Assembly: GCA_008682415.1 (NCBI GenBank)
Contig: VANK01000003.1
Span: 248,001 to 312,000 of the forward strand
Reading direction: 5' to 3'
From: Acidobacteria bacterium AB60
Lineage (GTDB): Bacteria > Acidobacteriota > Terriglobia > Terriglobales > Acidobacteriaceae
DNA: 64,000 nucleotides
This document shows, piece after piece, positions 18,510 through 27,976 of the stretch. Numbering within the stretch: position 1 is the stretch's first letter; each line of letters begins with the position of its first letter. The notes beneath the pieces are model-generated. The model searched no databases. It had not been told where the DNA came from and was given only the letters and a program-made list of their open reading frames with translations. A program made the position numbers and the translations under genes.

Positions 18510-19250
18510 GTGTGTGGACGGTACGGAAGACGATCCGATAAGCAGCGGATTACGGAGTGGATGCAGATCCATCATGCCGACGTGTTCGATGATTCGTACC
18601 TGAATCCTGATTACAACGTGGCGCCGCAGACGATCCAGCCTGTTGTTCTACTCGATCGCGATACCGGGAGGCGCCGGGTGGCCGGCATGCGCTGGGGGCT
18701 CATTCCATATTGGTCGCGAGACACCCGGGCCGCCTTCTCCAACATCAATGCCCGGGCAGAGACTGTGGCCACCAACTCGAGTTTCCGCGAAGCCATGAAA
18801 CGCCGGCGATGTCTTGTCCCCGCCGACCTCTTCTATGAGTGGCAGAAGACGGGCGCAAAGACGAAGCAGCCGTTCGCGGTCGGCATGAAAGACGGCTCGA
18901 TCTTCGCCTTCGCCGGACTATGGGAAACATGGAGAGACGAGAAGACTGGCATGCTGCTCGAGACGTACACAATTATCACGACTGATCCGAACGAACTGAT
19001 CAAGCCGGAAGCCGGCCCATCCTTGCACGATCGAATGCCCGTCATTCTCGATTCCAGGGACTATGATCGATGGCTCGAACCAGGTGATCCCGATCGCCTG
19101 CCGGTCGATCTGCTCCGCCCCTATGACGCTGAGAAGATGAGAGCCTGGAAAGTGGGCGCGCGTGTGGGGAATGTGAAAAACAATGATCCCGATCTCTGTG
19201 CCGAAGTCAACCCGGAGAACGAAACTCTCCGGCTGTTTCCCGATATGTAA
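18510..19250 (+). CDS. SOS response-associated peptidase family protein (YedK/HMCES)
   Basis: A 246-residue SRAP protein. The initiator is GTG 18510, which places the catalytic Cys at position 2 (MCGRYG). Other conserved active-site residues are present: Asn80 in NINARAET, Glu110 in LFYEW, His173 in SLHDRMPVIL. The family forms a stable thiazolidine crosslink between Cys2 and abasic sites in single-stranded DNA, protecting stalled forks. It is divergent from the ABC operon (160 bp) and convergent with the T6SS tssK gene (12 bp), with no functional link seen to either. Confidence 0.93.
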   Translation: MCGRYGRRSDKQRITEWMQIHHADVFDDSYLNPDYNVAPQTIQPVVLLDRDTGRRRVAGMRWGLIPYWSRDTRAAFSNINARAETVATNSSFREAMKRRRCLVPADLFYEWQKTGAKTKQPFAVGMKDGSIFAFAGLWETWRDEKTGMLLETYTIITTDPNELIKPEAGPSLHDRMPVILDSRDYDRWLEPGDPDRLPVDLLRPYDAEKMRAWKVGARVGNVKNNDPDLCAEVNPENETLRLFPDM

Positions 19251-19262
19251 GGGAACAGCAGG

Positions 19263-20612
19263 CTACTCGTCGAGCAGCACAATAAGGCTCAATTGCGGCG
19301 CAGGGATCTCGGCAGGCACATACATTCCCACCTGCCGCGTCTGCACGATCGTCTCCCAGCACGGGCCCGAACGTTGAATCGAAAAATATTGGCTCTCCAC
19401 CCGGGCCGCGATCTGCGGGGGCGGAACGGAAAGATGATTCAGCGACAAGCCAGGGAGGGCGCGCTTGATCAACTCGCCAACAAAGCGCGCGGAACAGATC
19501 TTGGTAAGTTTCGGAACCGTCGCAATCAGATCGGCTTCGCCCGTCGGGGATTGGATCTCAAGGATCCAGCGCGCCGGGCCCACGCAACGTTCGTCCGTCA
19601 CATCCCCGTGATACAGGAAGCTCTCGATGGCTCGCAGAGGAATCCGGATTGCCTTCGAAGGGAGAACGATCTCCAGATGGCGGCGAATGTGCTCGTCCAG
19701 CTTTGAGAAGCAATCACCCAGGGCATTGTGCTCGTAGGCTGGAAGAGAACGCGGGTGAACCTCGAGACCAAAGGTGCAGAGAGCGCCAGCCAGTCGCGAC
19801 ATCTCTCGAAAGAGATCCTGCGGGTGAGCCTGCGACAGAAGCATGTGCTGCAGGGCGGGACGATTGGAGTTGATGGCGTGTAAAAACCAGTACTGGGCGA
19901 CATGGCGGGCCGACATGCCCGCCTGAAAAGCGCCGTTGCGCTGGAGCTGCTCCTGCGTGAACACCGTGCTCTTCTCGTCGAGAATGTCGATCAAGCGGCG
20001 GAGCAACTCGGTAAGAACGGGGCTGGCATTCAGACTCAGGATCGGCGGAACGAAAGAGGGATCAGCCTCGAAGCGCCCGGAGCCATCGCGCAACACGCGG
20101 ACGGCGGGAAGGTGCACGTGCCGTTCCGTCACTTCGTCCTCGCTCAGCAGGATCAGATTCTTGCGGCCAACCTCGATCGTCTTTTCATCCAGTCCGGTGT
20201 TCTGGTCCGGCATCTTCTGCTCCCAGGCCCGATAGCGCGTGCCATTCGCGCTTGCTCCGGAACTGGTGTTCTGCCCGTCGCGCACCGTTGCTGGCAAAGC
20301 CAGGCTGAGCGTAAGGTGATCCGCCACAGGTGAGAACAGGGAACCGAACTCGCGTGCTGCAGGCGCTGAGTCGGTGCCCGGGAAATCGAATGCCAGACCA
20401 TCCGCGAACAGCCCGCGAGCATGGGTCAGAGATAGAGTGCCATTGCGCAGAGCATCGGGGTCGAACTGCAATCCCGCAAATCCATGAGCGTCGCGCCACA
20501 GACTGGATGTGACAAACTCCAAAGTGTCTTCGAAGTATCGATTCTGCGCCTGGAAGTGATGCGGTCCCAGGTACATCCCTTCAGACCACACAGGCCGGGT
20601 AAGACTCCTCAT
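19263..20612 (-). CDS. tssK: Type VI secretion baseplate protein TssK, second copy
   Basis: A 449-residue TssK family member. The start ATG 20612 overlaps the previous gene's TGA in an ATGA, and the N-terminus PVWSEGMYLGPHHFQAQNRY is the TssK hallmark (WxxGmxLxPqHFQ). Its central region (VLTELLRRLIDILDEKSTVF, HAINSNRPALQHMLL) and the C-terminal IPAPQLSLIVLL segment are typical. TssK trimers connect the baseplate to the TssL/TssM membrane complex. It is the last gene of the long T6SS transcript. It is a divergent paralogue of the upstream tssK, making a tandem pair rather than the usual single copy. Confidence 0.9.
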   Translation of the reverse strand: MRSLTRPVWSEGMYLGPHHFQAQNRYFEDTLEFVTSSLWRDAHGFAGLQFDPDALRNGTLSLTHARGLFADGLAFDFPGTDSAPAAREFGSLFSPVADHLTLSLALPATVRDGQNTSSGASANGTRYRAWEQKMPDQNTGLDEKTIEVGRKNLILLSEDEVTERHVHLPAVRVLRDGSGRFEADPSFVPPILSLNASPVLTELLRRLIDILDEKSTVFTQEQLQRNGAFQAGMSARHVAQYWFLHAINSNRPALQHMLLSQAHPQDLFREMSRLAGALCTFGLEVHPRSLPAYEHNALGDCFSKLDEHIRRHLEIVLPSKAIRIPLRAIESFLYHGDVTDERCVGPARWILEIQSPTGEADLIATVPKLTKICSARFVGELIKRALPGLSLNHLSVPPPQIAARVESQYFSIQRSGPCWETIVQTRQVGMYVPAEIPAPQLSLIVLLDE

Positions 20613-21973
20613 GAGGGGCCTCCCGCCTGGGGCAGCAGGATGATCAGCTCCATTTGCGGGTTCGCGATCTCCGACGGTACATGGGCGGCGAAGTTCCGCG
20701 CACGCAGCACCGTCTCCCACGCAGCTCCCGCCTGATTAAGGCTGAAGTACTGGTACTGCATCTTGATGGGAATCGCGCTTGGCGGGCTCGGAATGTGTGT
20801 CAGCGGAATTCCCGGGAGCGCATTGCTGATCAGTTGATCGATGTGCGTCGCGGAGCAGGCCTTCACCAGCTGAGGAACCCGGCGGATGATCGTCTCTTCG
20901 CTGGTGTCCGCGCTGATGGCAAGATACATCCGCGTGTTCTTCAGATATTTATCCTGATCCACCGCAGTCGCGTAGATGGTATTACTCACCATCTTGAGCG
21001 GCAGCGAGACCACGTTCGTGGGCACGACCGTCTCAAGCAGGATGCGCAGTTTCTCATCGAGATCCGTAAAGACCTTGCTGAGATTGGCATGATCGTACTG
21101 GGGCAGATCCCGCGGGCGAATACTTGATGAAAACGTTGTGAGCGAGGCGCCCAGCCCGGTAAGAGCCCCGAATAACTCCGCCGGATGGCAACGCTGGCCC
21201 TGGAGAAGATGGCTGAGGACGGGAATGTTCGAGTTCACCGTGTACAGCAGCCAGAAGTTCGCAATATCCGCTGTCGTAAAGTCAGCCAGACTTTGATTCT
21301 TCTGGCGCCGCCAACCCGAGAGCTGCGTGCTCTTGGCGGAGAGAATCTCGAGAATGCCGTTGACGATTCCACGAAGATAATCATTCGCATGGACCTCCAG
21401 GAGCGGCGGAACAAAGCGCGGGTTCAGACGGAACGCTCCGGTCTCGGTCTTCTCGATATTGGCTACGCGCAGAGCGGAGCTGCCTTCACGGCTTTCGTTC
21501 TCCGCCAGCAGTCGCAGATTCTTGCGGGCAATCTGGATAGGCTTCTCGCTTGCCCCGGTATTGTCATCCCGAACGTTGGCAATCTCGGCTAAATAGCGCG
21601 CGTTGGCGACGCGTCCCAGCCCCGCAACATTTAGCCCCTTGTCCTTGTAGTCGGGAATGGCCATGTAGAAATCCAGGGAGCGCACATCCGGCTCGAAAAA
21701 CTCCTCGATGGACTTCGAGGGGGGGGGCTGATCCGGGCCGGGAATCTCGAACGGAAGCCCGTCCGGAAAGATGCCGGACGCCCGTGTGATGGCCAGCTGA
21801 CCCTGGGTCAGCAGCTCCTGATCGAGCACAAGCTCGGTGAACCCCCAGGCGCAAAACATGAGGGCCTGCACCCGGAAGTTCGTGCTGTCCTCCAGGAACT
21901 TGTCCTGAAGCTGCATGTGCTGCGGCGTCAGGAATGTGCCTTTGCTCCAGAGGACGGGCTGCAATTGTTTCAT
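20609..21973 (-). CDS. tssK: Type VI secretion baseplate protein TssK, first copy
   Basis: A 454-residue protein starting MKQLQPVLWSKGTFLTPQHM, the TssK N-terminal signature, followed by the shell domain (PLDFYM-like region around 110-130), ARKNLRLLAENE, VNSNIPVLSHLLQGQ and the head domain ending IANPQMELIILLPQ. Translation appears coupled to the second tssK through a 4-bp ATGA overlap. It follows vgrG by 87 bp. Two different TssK proteins in one locus raise the possibility of a heteromeric baseplate-membrane connector, or of specialisation by spike. Confidence 0.92.
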   Translation of the reverse strand: MKQLQPVLWSKGTFLTPQHMQLQDKFLEDSTNFRVQALMFCAWGFTELVLDQELLTQGQLAITRASGIFPDGLPFEIPGPDQPPPSKSIEEFFEPDVRSLDFYMAIPDYKDKGLNVAGLGRVANARYLAEIANVRDDNTGASEKPIQIARKNLRLLAENESREGSSALRVANIEKTETGAFRLNPRFVPPLLEVHANDYLRGIVNGILEILSAKSTQLSGWRRQKNQSLADFTTADIANFWLLYTVNSNIPVLSHLLQGQRCHPAELFGALTGLGASLTTFSSSIRPRDLPQYDHANLSKVFTDLDEKLRILLETVVPTNVVSLPLKMVSNTIYATAVDQDKYLKNTRMYLAISADTSEETIIRRVPQLVKACSATHIDQLISNALPGIPLTHIPSPPSAIPIKMQYQYFSLNQAGAAWETVLRARNFAAHVPSEIANPQMELIILLPQAGGPS

Positions 21974-22060
21974 GAGTAGTGACCGGAACCTAAAGATACC
22001 AATTCACTTCCAGACAGAGCAAGCCGCGCCCGACTGGGCCGGCCCGCGGAGGAATCGGCA

Positions 22061-24112
22061 TCAGTTCATTTTCGTCCCTTTCGAACCATCATCCGCCTCA
22101 TCCGGATCCTTCGGGGCCTGAGGGCTCGTGGGGCTCGAGCCGCTGCCAGACCCTGCTGAACCCCCACTGTTGATCATCACCATCGTCCCCTGAATAGACA
22201 CCATCCCGGGATTGATGTCGATGAAATTGCCGCCAACCTTCAGAGAGATCTGCGCGCCTGCTTCGAGTATCAGCGTGGCTCCGGCCTTCAGATGAATCCC
22301 CGCCCCCGCTTCATGCGCGAAGTTCACCCCGGATTTCTCATAAAGGTTCGTGCCTGCCTGGATGGAGATGTTTTGACCGGCCTTCTGATTCACATTCCCG
22401 GTCACGTCGATGTTGTCGTCCCCGCCTACCTTCTCTGTGCGCTTCCCCGTAATCTGGATGGACTCGTCGCCTTCCACCTTCTCAGTGCGGTTCGCCTTCA
22501 CGATCGTGCTGCTGTCATTCCCGACCCATTCCCGGGAGTCGTTCAGTACTCGCGTGTCGAGGTCCTTTTCAGCCCGGAGAAACACCTGCTCTGAGCCGCT
22601 CTTATCCTCGAACCGCAGCTCGTTGTAATGCGCGGTACCGCCCCCTGTCGACGATGAGGTGCGAAATGTCGTCCGCGTACCATTGTCCGGCAGCTTGTAG
22701 GGCACCGTCTGCACATCGTTGTACACGCGGCCCGTGATAACGGGCCGGTCAGGATCCCCGTCCAGAAAGCTGACCAGCACCTCCTGGCCCACGCGGGGAA
22801 TGTTGATCATTCCCCAGCCTTGTCCCGCCCAGTCTTGCGACACGCGTACCCAGCAGGACACCGCGCTCGCTCGATCCCATGGGAATCGAACCAGCACTCG
22901 GCCCCACTTGTCCACCCAGATCTCCTCGCCGTCGCCCCCGGCGTCCTGATCGTTTGCGCTATCCTGATCGGCATTCTTGCCCACAACAATGGCGGATTGC
23001 AGACCCTGCACCAGCGGCTTGGGGGTGATGCGCTGCGGCCGGAACGGAACATCGGCGGGAATGCAAGTGAAATCGTTGGAATAGGTGTCGGGGGCGCCCG
23101 CCTCATCGCGATACGTTCCCGCGGAGGACGCCATGTGTCGGACCTCGGTCAGGAGATACGATGCGTTCATAGCATCCAGTGGGTGTTCCTGCAGATCGAA
23201 CTTGTAGCCGCTGGTGAAGGCCCGGCAAACCCCGCCGCCGCGCGCAAAGGCGTACACCGCCTCTTCTTCCTGCATGCGGATCTTGGTGATCGCCTTCCCT
23301 TCACTTGTCGTGAGATGGAGGCCGGGATAATCGAACAGCTCCATCTCACCGTTGCCGGCCACCGTATGAATCGTCGTCTCCGCCGCGGCAAGGTCTGAGG
23401 TGGAGTGGATGAAATCATAATCGGTCAGAGACACCTTGCCGCTCCGCAGTTCGTTCCCCAAACTCCAGGAATTCACCACGTCCCCTGCATCGAGCCCGCC
23501 GGTCGCAAGGTTATAACCGGCATTCGAGAACACGGGGCAGGGAAGGTGGACCGTGTTCGAGTCCCCCAGCTTCATCTTGTGCTCGCTCTCGCTATGCTCG
23601 AAAAAATAGAAGATGCCGTTCTGCTCCATGAGCCGCGAGATGAAATTGAAGTCGGTCTCCCGGTACTGAACGCAGTACTCCAGTGTCCGGTAGTCGCCCT
23701 GCAACGAGGCCTGGTAGGCAATCCCGCGCTGATCCAGAACCCTCTTGATAATGTCAGGCGCCGACATGTTGTGGAAGATGCGGCAATCGGAGTAACGCGT
23801 CAGAAGCCACAGCTTCGGCACCACGTGCAATTCGTACCGGGTCATGTCGCCCTCTTTGCCGGCGCACACAAAGTGGCTCACGATCCCGTTGAAGTAGCGT
23901 TGCGAATCGTCCGATTGCGTGATGTTGATGGTGACGGTCTGCCCCAGAATATCGGGCACGGCAATCGCCGTGTCCTCGGAGAGCGTGTTCAGATGAAACT
24001 GAAACAGGCGCGAGATCGCCTCATGCCCTGCCAAGGTGGTCAGCAGCAGCTTGTCTTCGCCGAGCGGCGTCGTGAGGGAGATGAGCCGGCCTTTTTGCGT
24101 GTAGAGTGGCAT
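22061..24112 (-). CDS. vgrG: Type VI secretion spike protein VgrG (TssI)
   Basis: A protein of about 683 residues with the gp27-like N-terminus (LLLTTLAGHEAISRLFQFHL), the gp5 OB-fold with WVRVSQDWAGQGWGM and IPRVGQEVLVSFLDGDPDRP, and a C-terminal beta-helix of short repeats from about 540 to 650 (NRTEKVEGDESIQ, KAGATLILEAGAQISLKVGG). The tail after 655 is only a Ser/Gly/Asp-rich linker, so no evolved effector domain is fused. ATG 24112 has AGGA five bases upstream; an ATG two codons earlier is possible. Trimer forms the puncturing tip on the Hcp tube. It follows clpV with a hairpin between them. Confidence 0.95.
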   Translation of the reverse strand: MPLYTQKGRLISLTTPLGEDKLLLTTLAGHEAISRLFQFHLNTLSEDTAIAVPDILGQTVTINITQSDDSQRYFNGIVSHFVCAGKEGDMTRYELHVVPKLWLLTRYSDCRIFHNMSAPDIIKRVLDQRGIAYQASLQGDYRTLEYCVQYRETDFNFISRLMEQNGIFYFFEHSESEHKMKLGDSNTVHLPCPVFSNAGYNLATGGLDAGDVVNSWSLGNELRSGKVSLTDYDFIHSTSDLAAAETTIHTVAGNGEMELFDYPGLHLTTSEGKAITKIRMQEEEAVYAFARGGGVCRAFTSGYKFDLQEHPLDAMNASYLLTEVRHMASSAGTYRDEAGAPDTYSNDFTCIPADVPFRPQRITPKPLVQGLQSAIVVGKNADQDSANDQDAGGDGEEIWVDKWGRVLVRFPWDRASAVSCWVRVSQDWAGQGWGMINIPRVGQEVLVSFLDGDPDRPVITGRVYNDVQTVPYKLPDNGTRTTFRTSSSTGGGTAHYNELRFEDKSGSEQVFLRAEKDLDTRVLNDSREWVGNDSSTIVKANRTEKVEGDESIQITGKRTEKVGGDDNIDVTGNVNQKAGQNISIQAGTNLYEKSGVNFAHEAGAGIHLKAGATLILEAGAQISLKVGGNFIDINPGMVSIQGTMVMINSGGSAGSGSGSSPTSPQAPKDPDEADDGSKGTKMN

Positions 24113-24139
24113 GACCATCCTGCTTGCTGCGGGGAAAGG

Positions 24140-24168
24140 GTGGGGCAGGACGGTTACGCCTGCCCCAC
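24140..24168 (-). promoter_or_regulatory. Intercistronic hairpin between clpV and vgrG
   Basis: Perfect 10-bp arms at 24140-24149 and 24159-24168 (GTGGGGCAGG/CCTGCCCCAC) with a 9-nt loop, in the 60-bp gap after the clpV stop. On the minus strand it is followed by a short CCCTTTCCCC stretch, too weak for a full terminator. It may act as an attenuator or RNA-processing site that sets spike expression relative to the upstream genes. Confidence 0.55.
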
Positions 24169-24178
24169 GACGAACTTG

Positions 24179-26935
24179 CTACGAGACTGCCTCCACCAGC
24201 GCGCCGGAAGGCGCATCGGCATAAGTGAACTCTCCATCCTCGCCAACCCCCACGTGAATCGTGCTCAGCTTCTCGCCCTCTGCCATACTGCTCAGAATCT
24301 TGCGCGAGATATCGGGGAGAAGGGAATTGGTGAGGATATTGTCGACGTTTCTGGCGCCGCTTTCTACCTCGGTGCAGCGGCTTGCAACCGCATTGAGGAA
24401 CGCATCGTCATAGGTGAGCTTCACCTTGTGGTTCTCTTGCAGCCGCCGCTGAATCTTACCCAGCTTCAACCGGATAATCTGCTTCAGAGCCTCATCCCGA
24501 ACTGGGTAGTAGGGGATCAACACCATGCGTCCCAGGAACGCCGGCTTGAAGATCTTGTTCAGGTCGGGCTTCAAGGCATCCACCAGGGCGCGCGGCCCAG
24601 GCGCAGTGTCGGGATCCGCTACCAACTTCATTAGCTGGTCGGTGCAGGCGTTGCTCGTCAGCAGGATGATGCAGTTCTTGAAGTCGATCTCGCGGCCCTC
24701 TCCGTCCTCCATCATGCCCTTGTCGAACACCTGGAAGAACAGCTCGAGCACGTCAGGGTGTGCCTTTTCCACCTCGTCCAGAAGGACCACCGAGTACGGC
24801 CGACGGCGCACCGCCTCTGTCAGCACTCCGCCTTCTCCGTATCCCACATATCCGGGCGGCGAACCCTTCAGGGTCGACACCGTATGCGGTTCCTGGAACT
24901 CCGACATGTTGATCGTAATCAGATTGTGTTCGCCGCCATATAGCAGGTCGGAGAGCGCCAGGGCCGTCTCCGTTTTTCCCACGCCGCTGGGGCCAACCAG
25001 CATAAAGACGCCCACCGGCTTGTTGGGATCGTCCAGCGACGCACGCGATGTTTGCACCCGCTGGCTGATGATCTCCATCGCGTGATTCTGCCCAATGATG
25101 CGCCTCGCAAGATATTCCTGCAGAGCGAGCACAGTAGTGATTTCGTCCTTGAGCATCTTTCCGGCGGGTATACCCGTCCAGGCGGAAAGCACCTCGCCGA
25201 CGATCTGCGCGTCCACACAAACCCGGATCAAGCCGGTCTCGCCCTGCAGGGCAGAGAGCTCAGTCTCCAATGCCTGCAGCTCCGACTTCAACGCAGCCGT
25301 ACTCTGCGTTGATTCCTGCGCCTGCAGCTCGCTCACGGTTGATGGGACATTCGCGGGGGCCGATCCATTCTGCGCGGGTGCCGGGGCAGCCTCAGCCGGT
25401 TTGCCGGCGTGCGAGGCCTCCAGCTTGTTGCGCAGCTCGCGGATCCTGCTTACAAGATCGCGTTCCCGATTCCACCGTTCCTGCAGAGAGCCGAGTTTCT
25501 CGTCGGCCGCGGCCTTTTGCTTCGCCACCTCTCCCAGCCGCTCCTGGTGATCCGCACCCACGGCCTCTTCGCGCTCCAGGATTCTCTTCTGCACCTCAAG
25601 TGCGTCAATCTGGCGGGTCAAATCCTCAATGGCAGGCGGCGTCGCGCTCTGCCCCAGGGCTAGTCGCGCACAGGCCGTATCAAGAATGCTGACGGCCTTA
25701 TCGGGAAGCTGGCGTCCGGCGAGAAAACGATGCGAGAGCCGGACGCTGGCGAATACCGCCTCATCAAGAATGCGTACGTCGTGATGCTTCTCCAGCGAAG
25801 CCACCAGCCCGCGCATCATCACCATGCACTGCTGCTCGCTCGGTTCCTCCACCTTGACCACCTGGAACCGGCGTGCGAGCGCCGCATCCTTTTCGAAGTA
25901 CTTCTTGTATTCAGACCAGGTGGTAGCCGCGATGGTGCGCAACTCGCCGCGCGCGAGCGCCGGCTTCAGCAGGTTGGCCGCGTCGTTTTGACCCGCCTGG
26001 CCTCCCGCCCCAATCATCGTATGCGCCTCATCGATGAAGAGAATAATCGGCGTAGGAGATGCCTTCACCTCTTCGATCAAACCTTTGAGGCGGTTTTCAA
26101 ACTCACCCTTGACCCCCGCGCCTGCCTGCAGCAAGGCGAGATCCAGCGTCCGCACATGCACATTCTTGAGCGGAGGCGGAACATCCCCTTGCGCGACCCG
26201 CAGCGCGAAGCCCTCCACCACGGCCGTCTTGCCCACGCCCGCTTCGCCCGTAAGGATGGGATTGTTCTGCCGCCGGCGCGTGAGAATATCCACAATCTGG
26301 CGAATCTCGTGGTCCCGTCCCAGGACTGGATCGATCTTCCCCTTCTTCGCGTTCCCCGTCAGGTCCACCGTGTACTGGTCGAGATTCGGCGTCTTGCTGC
26401 CTGCCGCGGCTTTGGGACCTTCTCCCGGCGCCCCAGCGGCCAACGTCCCCGCGGTCGTGGTCTCGTTCGAAAGCGCTACGATTCCCAGCAGATCCTTGCG
26501 CAGAGCATCGGCATTGATCTTCTGGAACTCCTTGCTGACCTCGCGAATCAACCGCGAAAGTTCCTCATCGGATGCCAGCGCAAGGATGGTGAATCCCGTC
26601 CGCACCTGCCCCGCATTGAAATCAATCGACCCAACCGTCCAGGCGGTGGTCAGCATCTTCAGAACCGTTGGGCTGATGGCAGGAGTCCTTGCGTTGCCCG
26701 ACTTCAGCTTGTCCATGCTGCGGGCAAGCTCCGCGGTCAGCCGCGACTTGTCGATCTCGAAGTGCTTGATGATCGCGGCAAAGTCGCCGGAGGTCGAATC
26801 CAGCAACTTGGTGAGAAAGTGTTCGACTTCGATGTCGTAGTGCGTCCGTGACAGGCACAGGCCCGCGGCCCCTTCCAGAGCGGCGCGTGTCTGGTCATTC
26901 AGCTTGCCGATGAGTGCTTTGAGATTTAATCCCAT
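24179..26935 (-). CDS. clpV: Type VI secretion ATPase ClpV (TssH)
   Basis: A 918-residue AAA+ disaggregase. N-terminal Clp-N-like domain (residues 1-155), first Walker A GEAGVGKT at 230-237 with Walker B LFIDEAHTMIGAG, the coiled-coil middle domain (about 430-560, with an Ala/Pro-rich insertion AGKPAEAAPAPAQ), second Walker A GPSGVGKTE near 650 with VVLLDEVEKAHPD, and the D2-small domain ending in the TssH-type region VESGARNVDNIL. ClpV extracts contracted TssB/TssC sheath for recycling. The gene lies 9 bp after tssG. TagJ, present in this locus, is known to tether ClpV in some systems. Confidence 0.96.
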   Translation of the reverse strand: MGLNLKALIGKLNDQTRAALEGAAGLCLSRTHYDIEVEHFLTKLLDSTSGDFAAIIKHFEIDKSRLTAELARSMDKLKSGNARTPAISPTVLKMLTTAWTVGSIDFNAGQVRTGFTILALASDEELSRLIREVSKEFQKINADALRKDLLGIVALSNETTTAGTLAAGAPGEGPKAAAGSKTPNLDQYTVDLTGNAKKGKIDPVLGRDHEIRQIVDILTRRRQNNPILTGEAGVGKTAVVEGFALRVAQGDVPPPLKNVHVRTLDLALLQAGAGVKGEFENRLKGLIEEVKASPTPIILFIDEAHTMIGAGGQAGQNDAANLLKPALARGELRTIAATTWSEYKKYFEKDAALARRFQVVKVEEPSEQQCMVMMRGLVASLEKHHDVRILDEAVFASVRLSHRFLAGRQLPDKAVSILDTACARLALGQSATPPAIEDLTRQIDALEVQKRILEREEAVGADHQERLGEVAKQKAAADEKLGSLQERWNRERDLVSRIRELRNKLEASHAGKPAEAAPAPAQNGSAPANVPSTVSELQAQESTQSTAALKSELQALETELSALQGETGLIRVCVDAQIVGEVLSAWTGIPAGKMLKDEITTVLALQEYLARRIIGQNHAMEIISQRVQTSRASLDDPNKPVGVFMLVGPSGVGKTETALALSDLLYGGEHNLITINMSEFQEPHTVSTLKGSPPGYVGYGEGGVLTEAVRRRPYSVVLLDEVEKAHPDVLELFFQVFDKGMMEDGEGREIDFKNCIILLTSNACTDQLMKLVADPDTAPGPRALVDALKPDLNKIFKPAFLGRMVLIPYYPVRDEALKQIIRLKLGKIQRRLQENHKVKLTYDDAFLNAVASRCTEVESGARNVDNILTNSLLPDISRKILSSMAEGEKLSTIHVGVGEDGEFTYADAPSGALVEAVS

Positions 26936-26944
26936 GTCAGTTCC

Positions 26945-27976
26945 TCACAGTGCCAGAATTGCCTCGTCCGGGTCGCGGGTGAGCGGCGCAGTCTTCGCCC
27001 ACGAGACCCATCCCAGTCGGGCCGGCCTTTCCTCGTTGAGATCGAGCTTGATGCTTGGGACCTGGGTTCGATCGAGAACCAGTTGAACCTGGAAATCGAA
27101 ACAGTCATTGCCGAAGAATTGCGTAATCGCGCGAAGTGCCTTGTGCGCGCTTCCCTTCGGCAGGAAGTCGTTATAGCGCTCGAGCGTGAGCGGCCCGATG
27201 CGAAGACGCACGCTGCTCTGGCGATCCCATACTGCATCGCCAACCACCGCCCCGCCCATCTGGGTCGACAAAGACCCCGATTCATCCATCTGACACTGGG
27301 TTCTCTCGTCGAGCGAGTACCAGGCCCCGGTGAACTGCTGCACCTCCACGGGAACCTGGAAGTAGTCGGCAAGAAGTTGCTCCAGCGCCACCGCCGAACG
27401 GGATTGCGAGACGATCAGCGAGATATAGTGCATCAGCGCTTCGTCTTCAACCTCCTGGCGGTCCTGCAGATCTGCCGTTCCAATCCCCAGCAGGTCCCGG
27501 AGGTATTGCGTGAAATAGTCCCTCGTCCCCGCGGCGTAACTCACCGGGAAGCGCGAACGCTGCCAGGCGCGGTAAAACAGCGAAATGGCCCGATGATTAA
27601 AGATGTCCAGAAACGCCGAGAGCGTTCTGTCCTTGCCGCGCTGCCGTTCAAGAATGAGTTCGCTGTAAGGATGCGGAAGAACTCCAGAGGGCCCGGTAAG
27701 CCCCATGAAGTTGACCATCATCTCCGCCGGCCCCTCGTCGGTCAGGCGCATCTCCTGGATCTCGCTGGCAGGAAAACCAAGACGAGGATTGACCTCGAAC
27801 CGTACGGCTTCATCGTCCGGGCTGGAGAATCCACCCACCGCGCGCATATCGGTGCGCAGCCGCTCCAGCAGCGCCACCGCCTGGAAGAACTCAAATGAAC
27901 AGGGGTCTTCCTGCAGTTCAGCGCCAATCGTTGTCTCGCTTAAACGAGCACTCGGCGTCCCGACCTCGGCTCCCAT
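26945..27976 (-). CDS. tssG: Type VI secretion baseplate protein TssG (ImpH/VasB)
   Basis: A 343-residue protein with TssG landmarks: FEFFQAVALLERL (residues 28-40), RFEVNPRLGFPASEI, VNFMGLTGPSGVLPHPYSEL near 90-110, LSAFLDIFNHRAISLFYRAW, and a C-terminal beta region (LRIGPLTLERYNDFLP). ATG 27976 has AAGGAGG upstream and overlaps the tssF end by 37 bp, so translation is coupled. TssG forms part of the TssEFG wedge of the baseplate. Length is normal. Confidence 0.94.
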   Translation of the reverse strand: MGAEVGTPSARLSETTIGAELQEDPCSFEFFQAVALLERLRTDMRAVGGFSSPDDEAVRFEVNPRLGFPASEIQEMRLTDEGPAEMMVNFMGLTGPSGVLPHPYSELILERQRGKDRTLSAFLDIFNHRAISLFYRAWQRSRFPVSYAAGTRDYFTQYLRDLLGIGTADLQDRQEVEDEALMHYISLIVSQSRSAVALEQLLADYFQVPVEVQQFTGAWYSLDERTQCQMDESGSLSTQMGGAVVGDAVWDRQSSVRLRIGPLTLERYNDFLPKGSAHKALRAITQFFGNDCFDFQVQLVLDRTQVPSIKLDLNEERPARLGWVSWAKTAPLTRDPDEAILAL

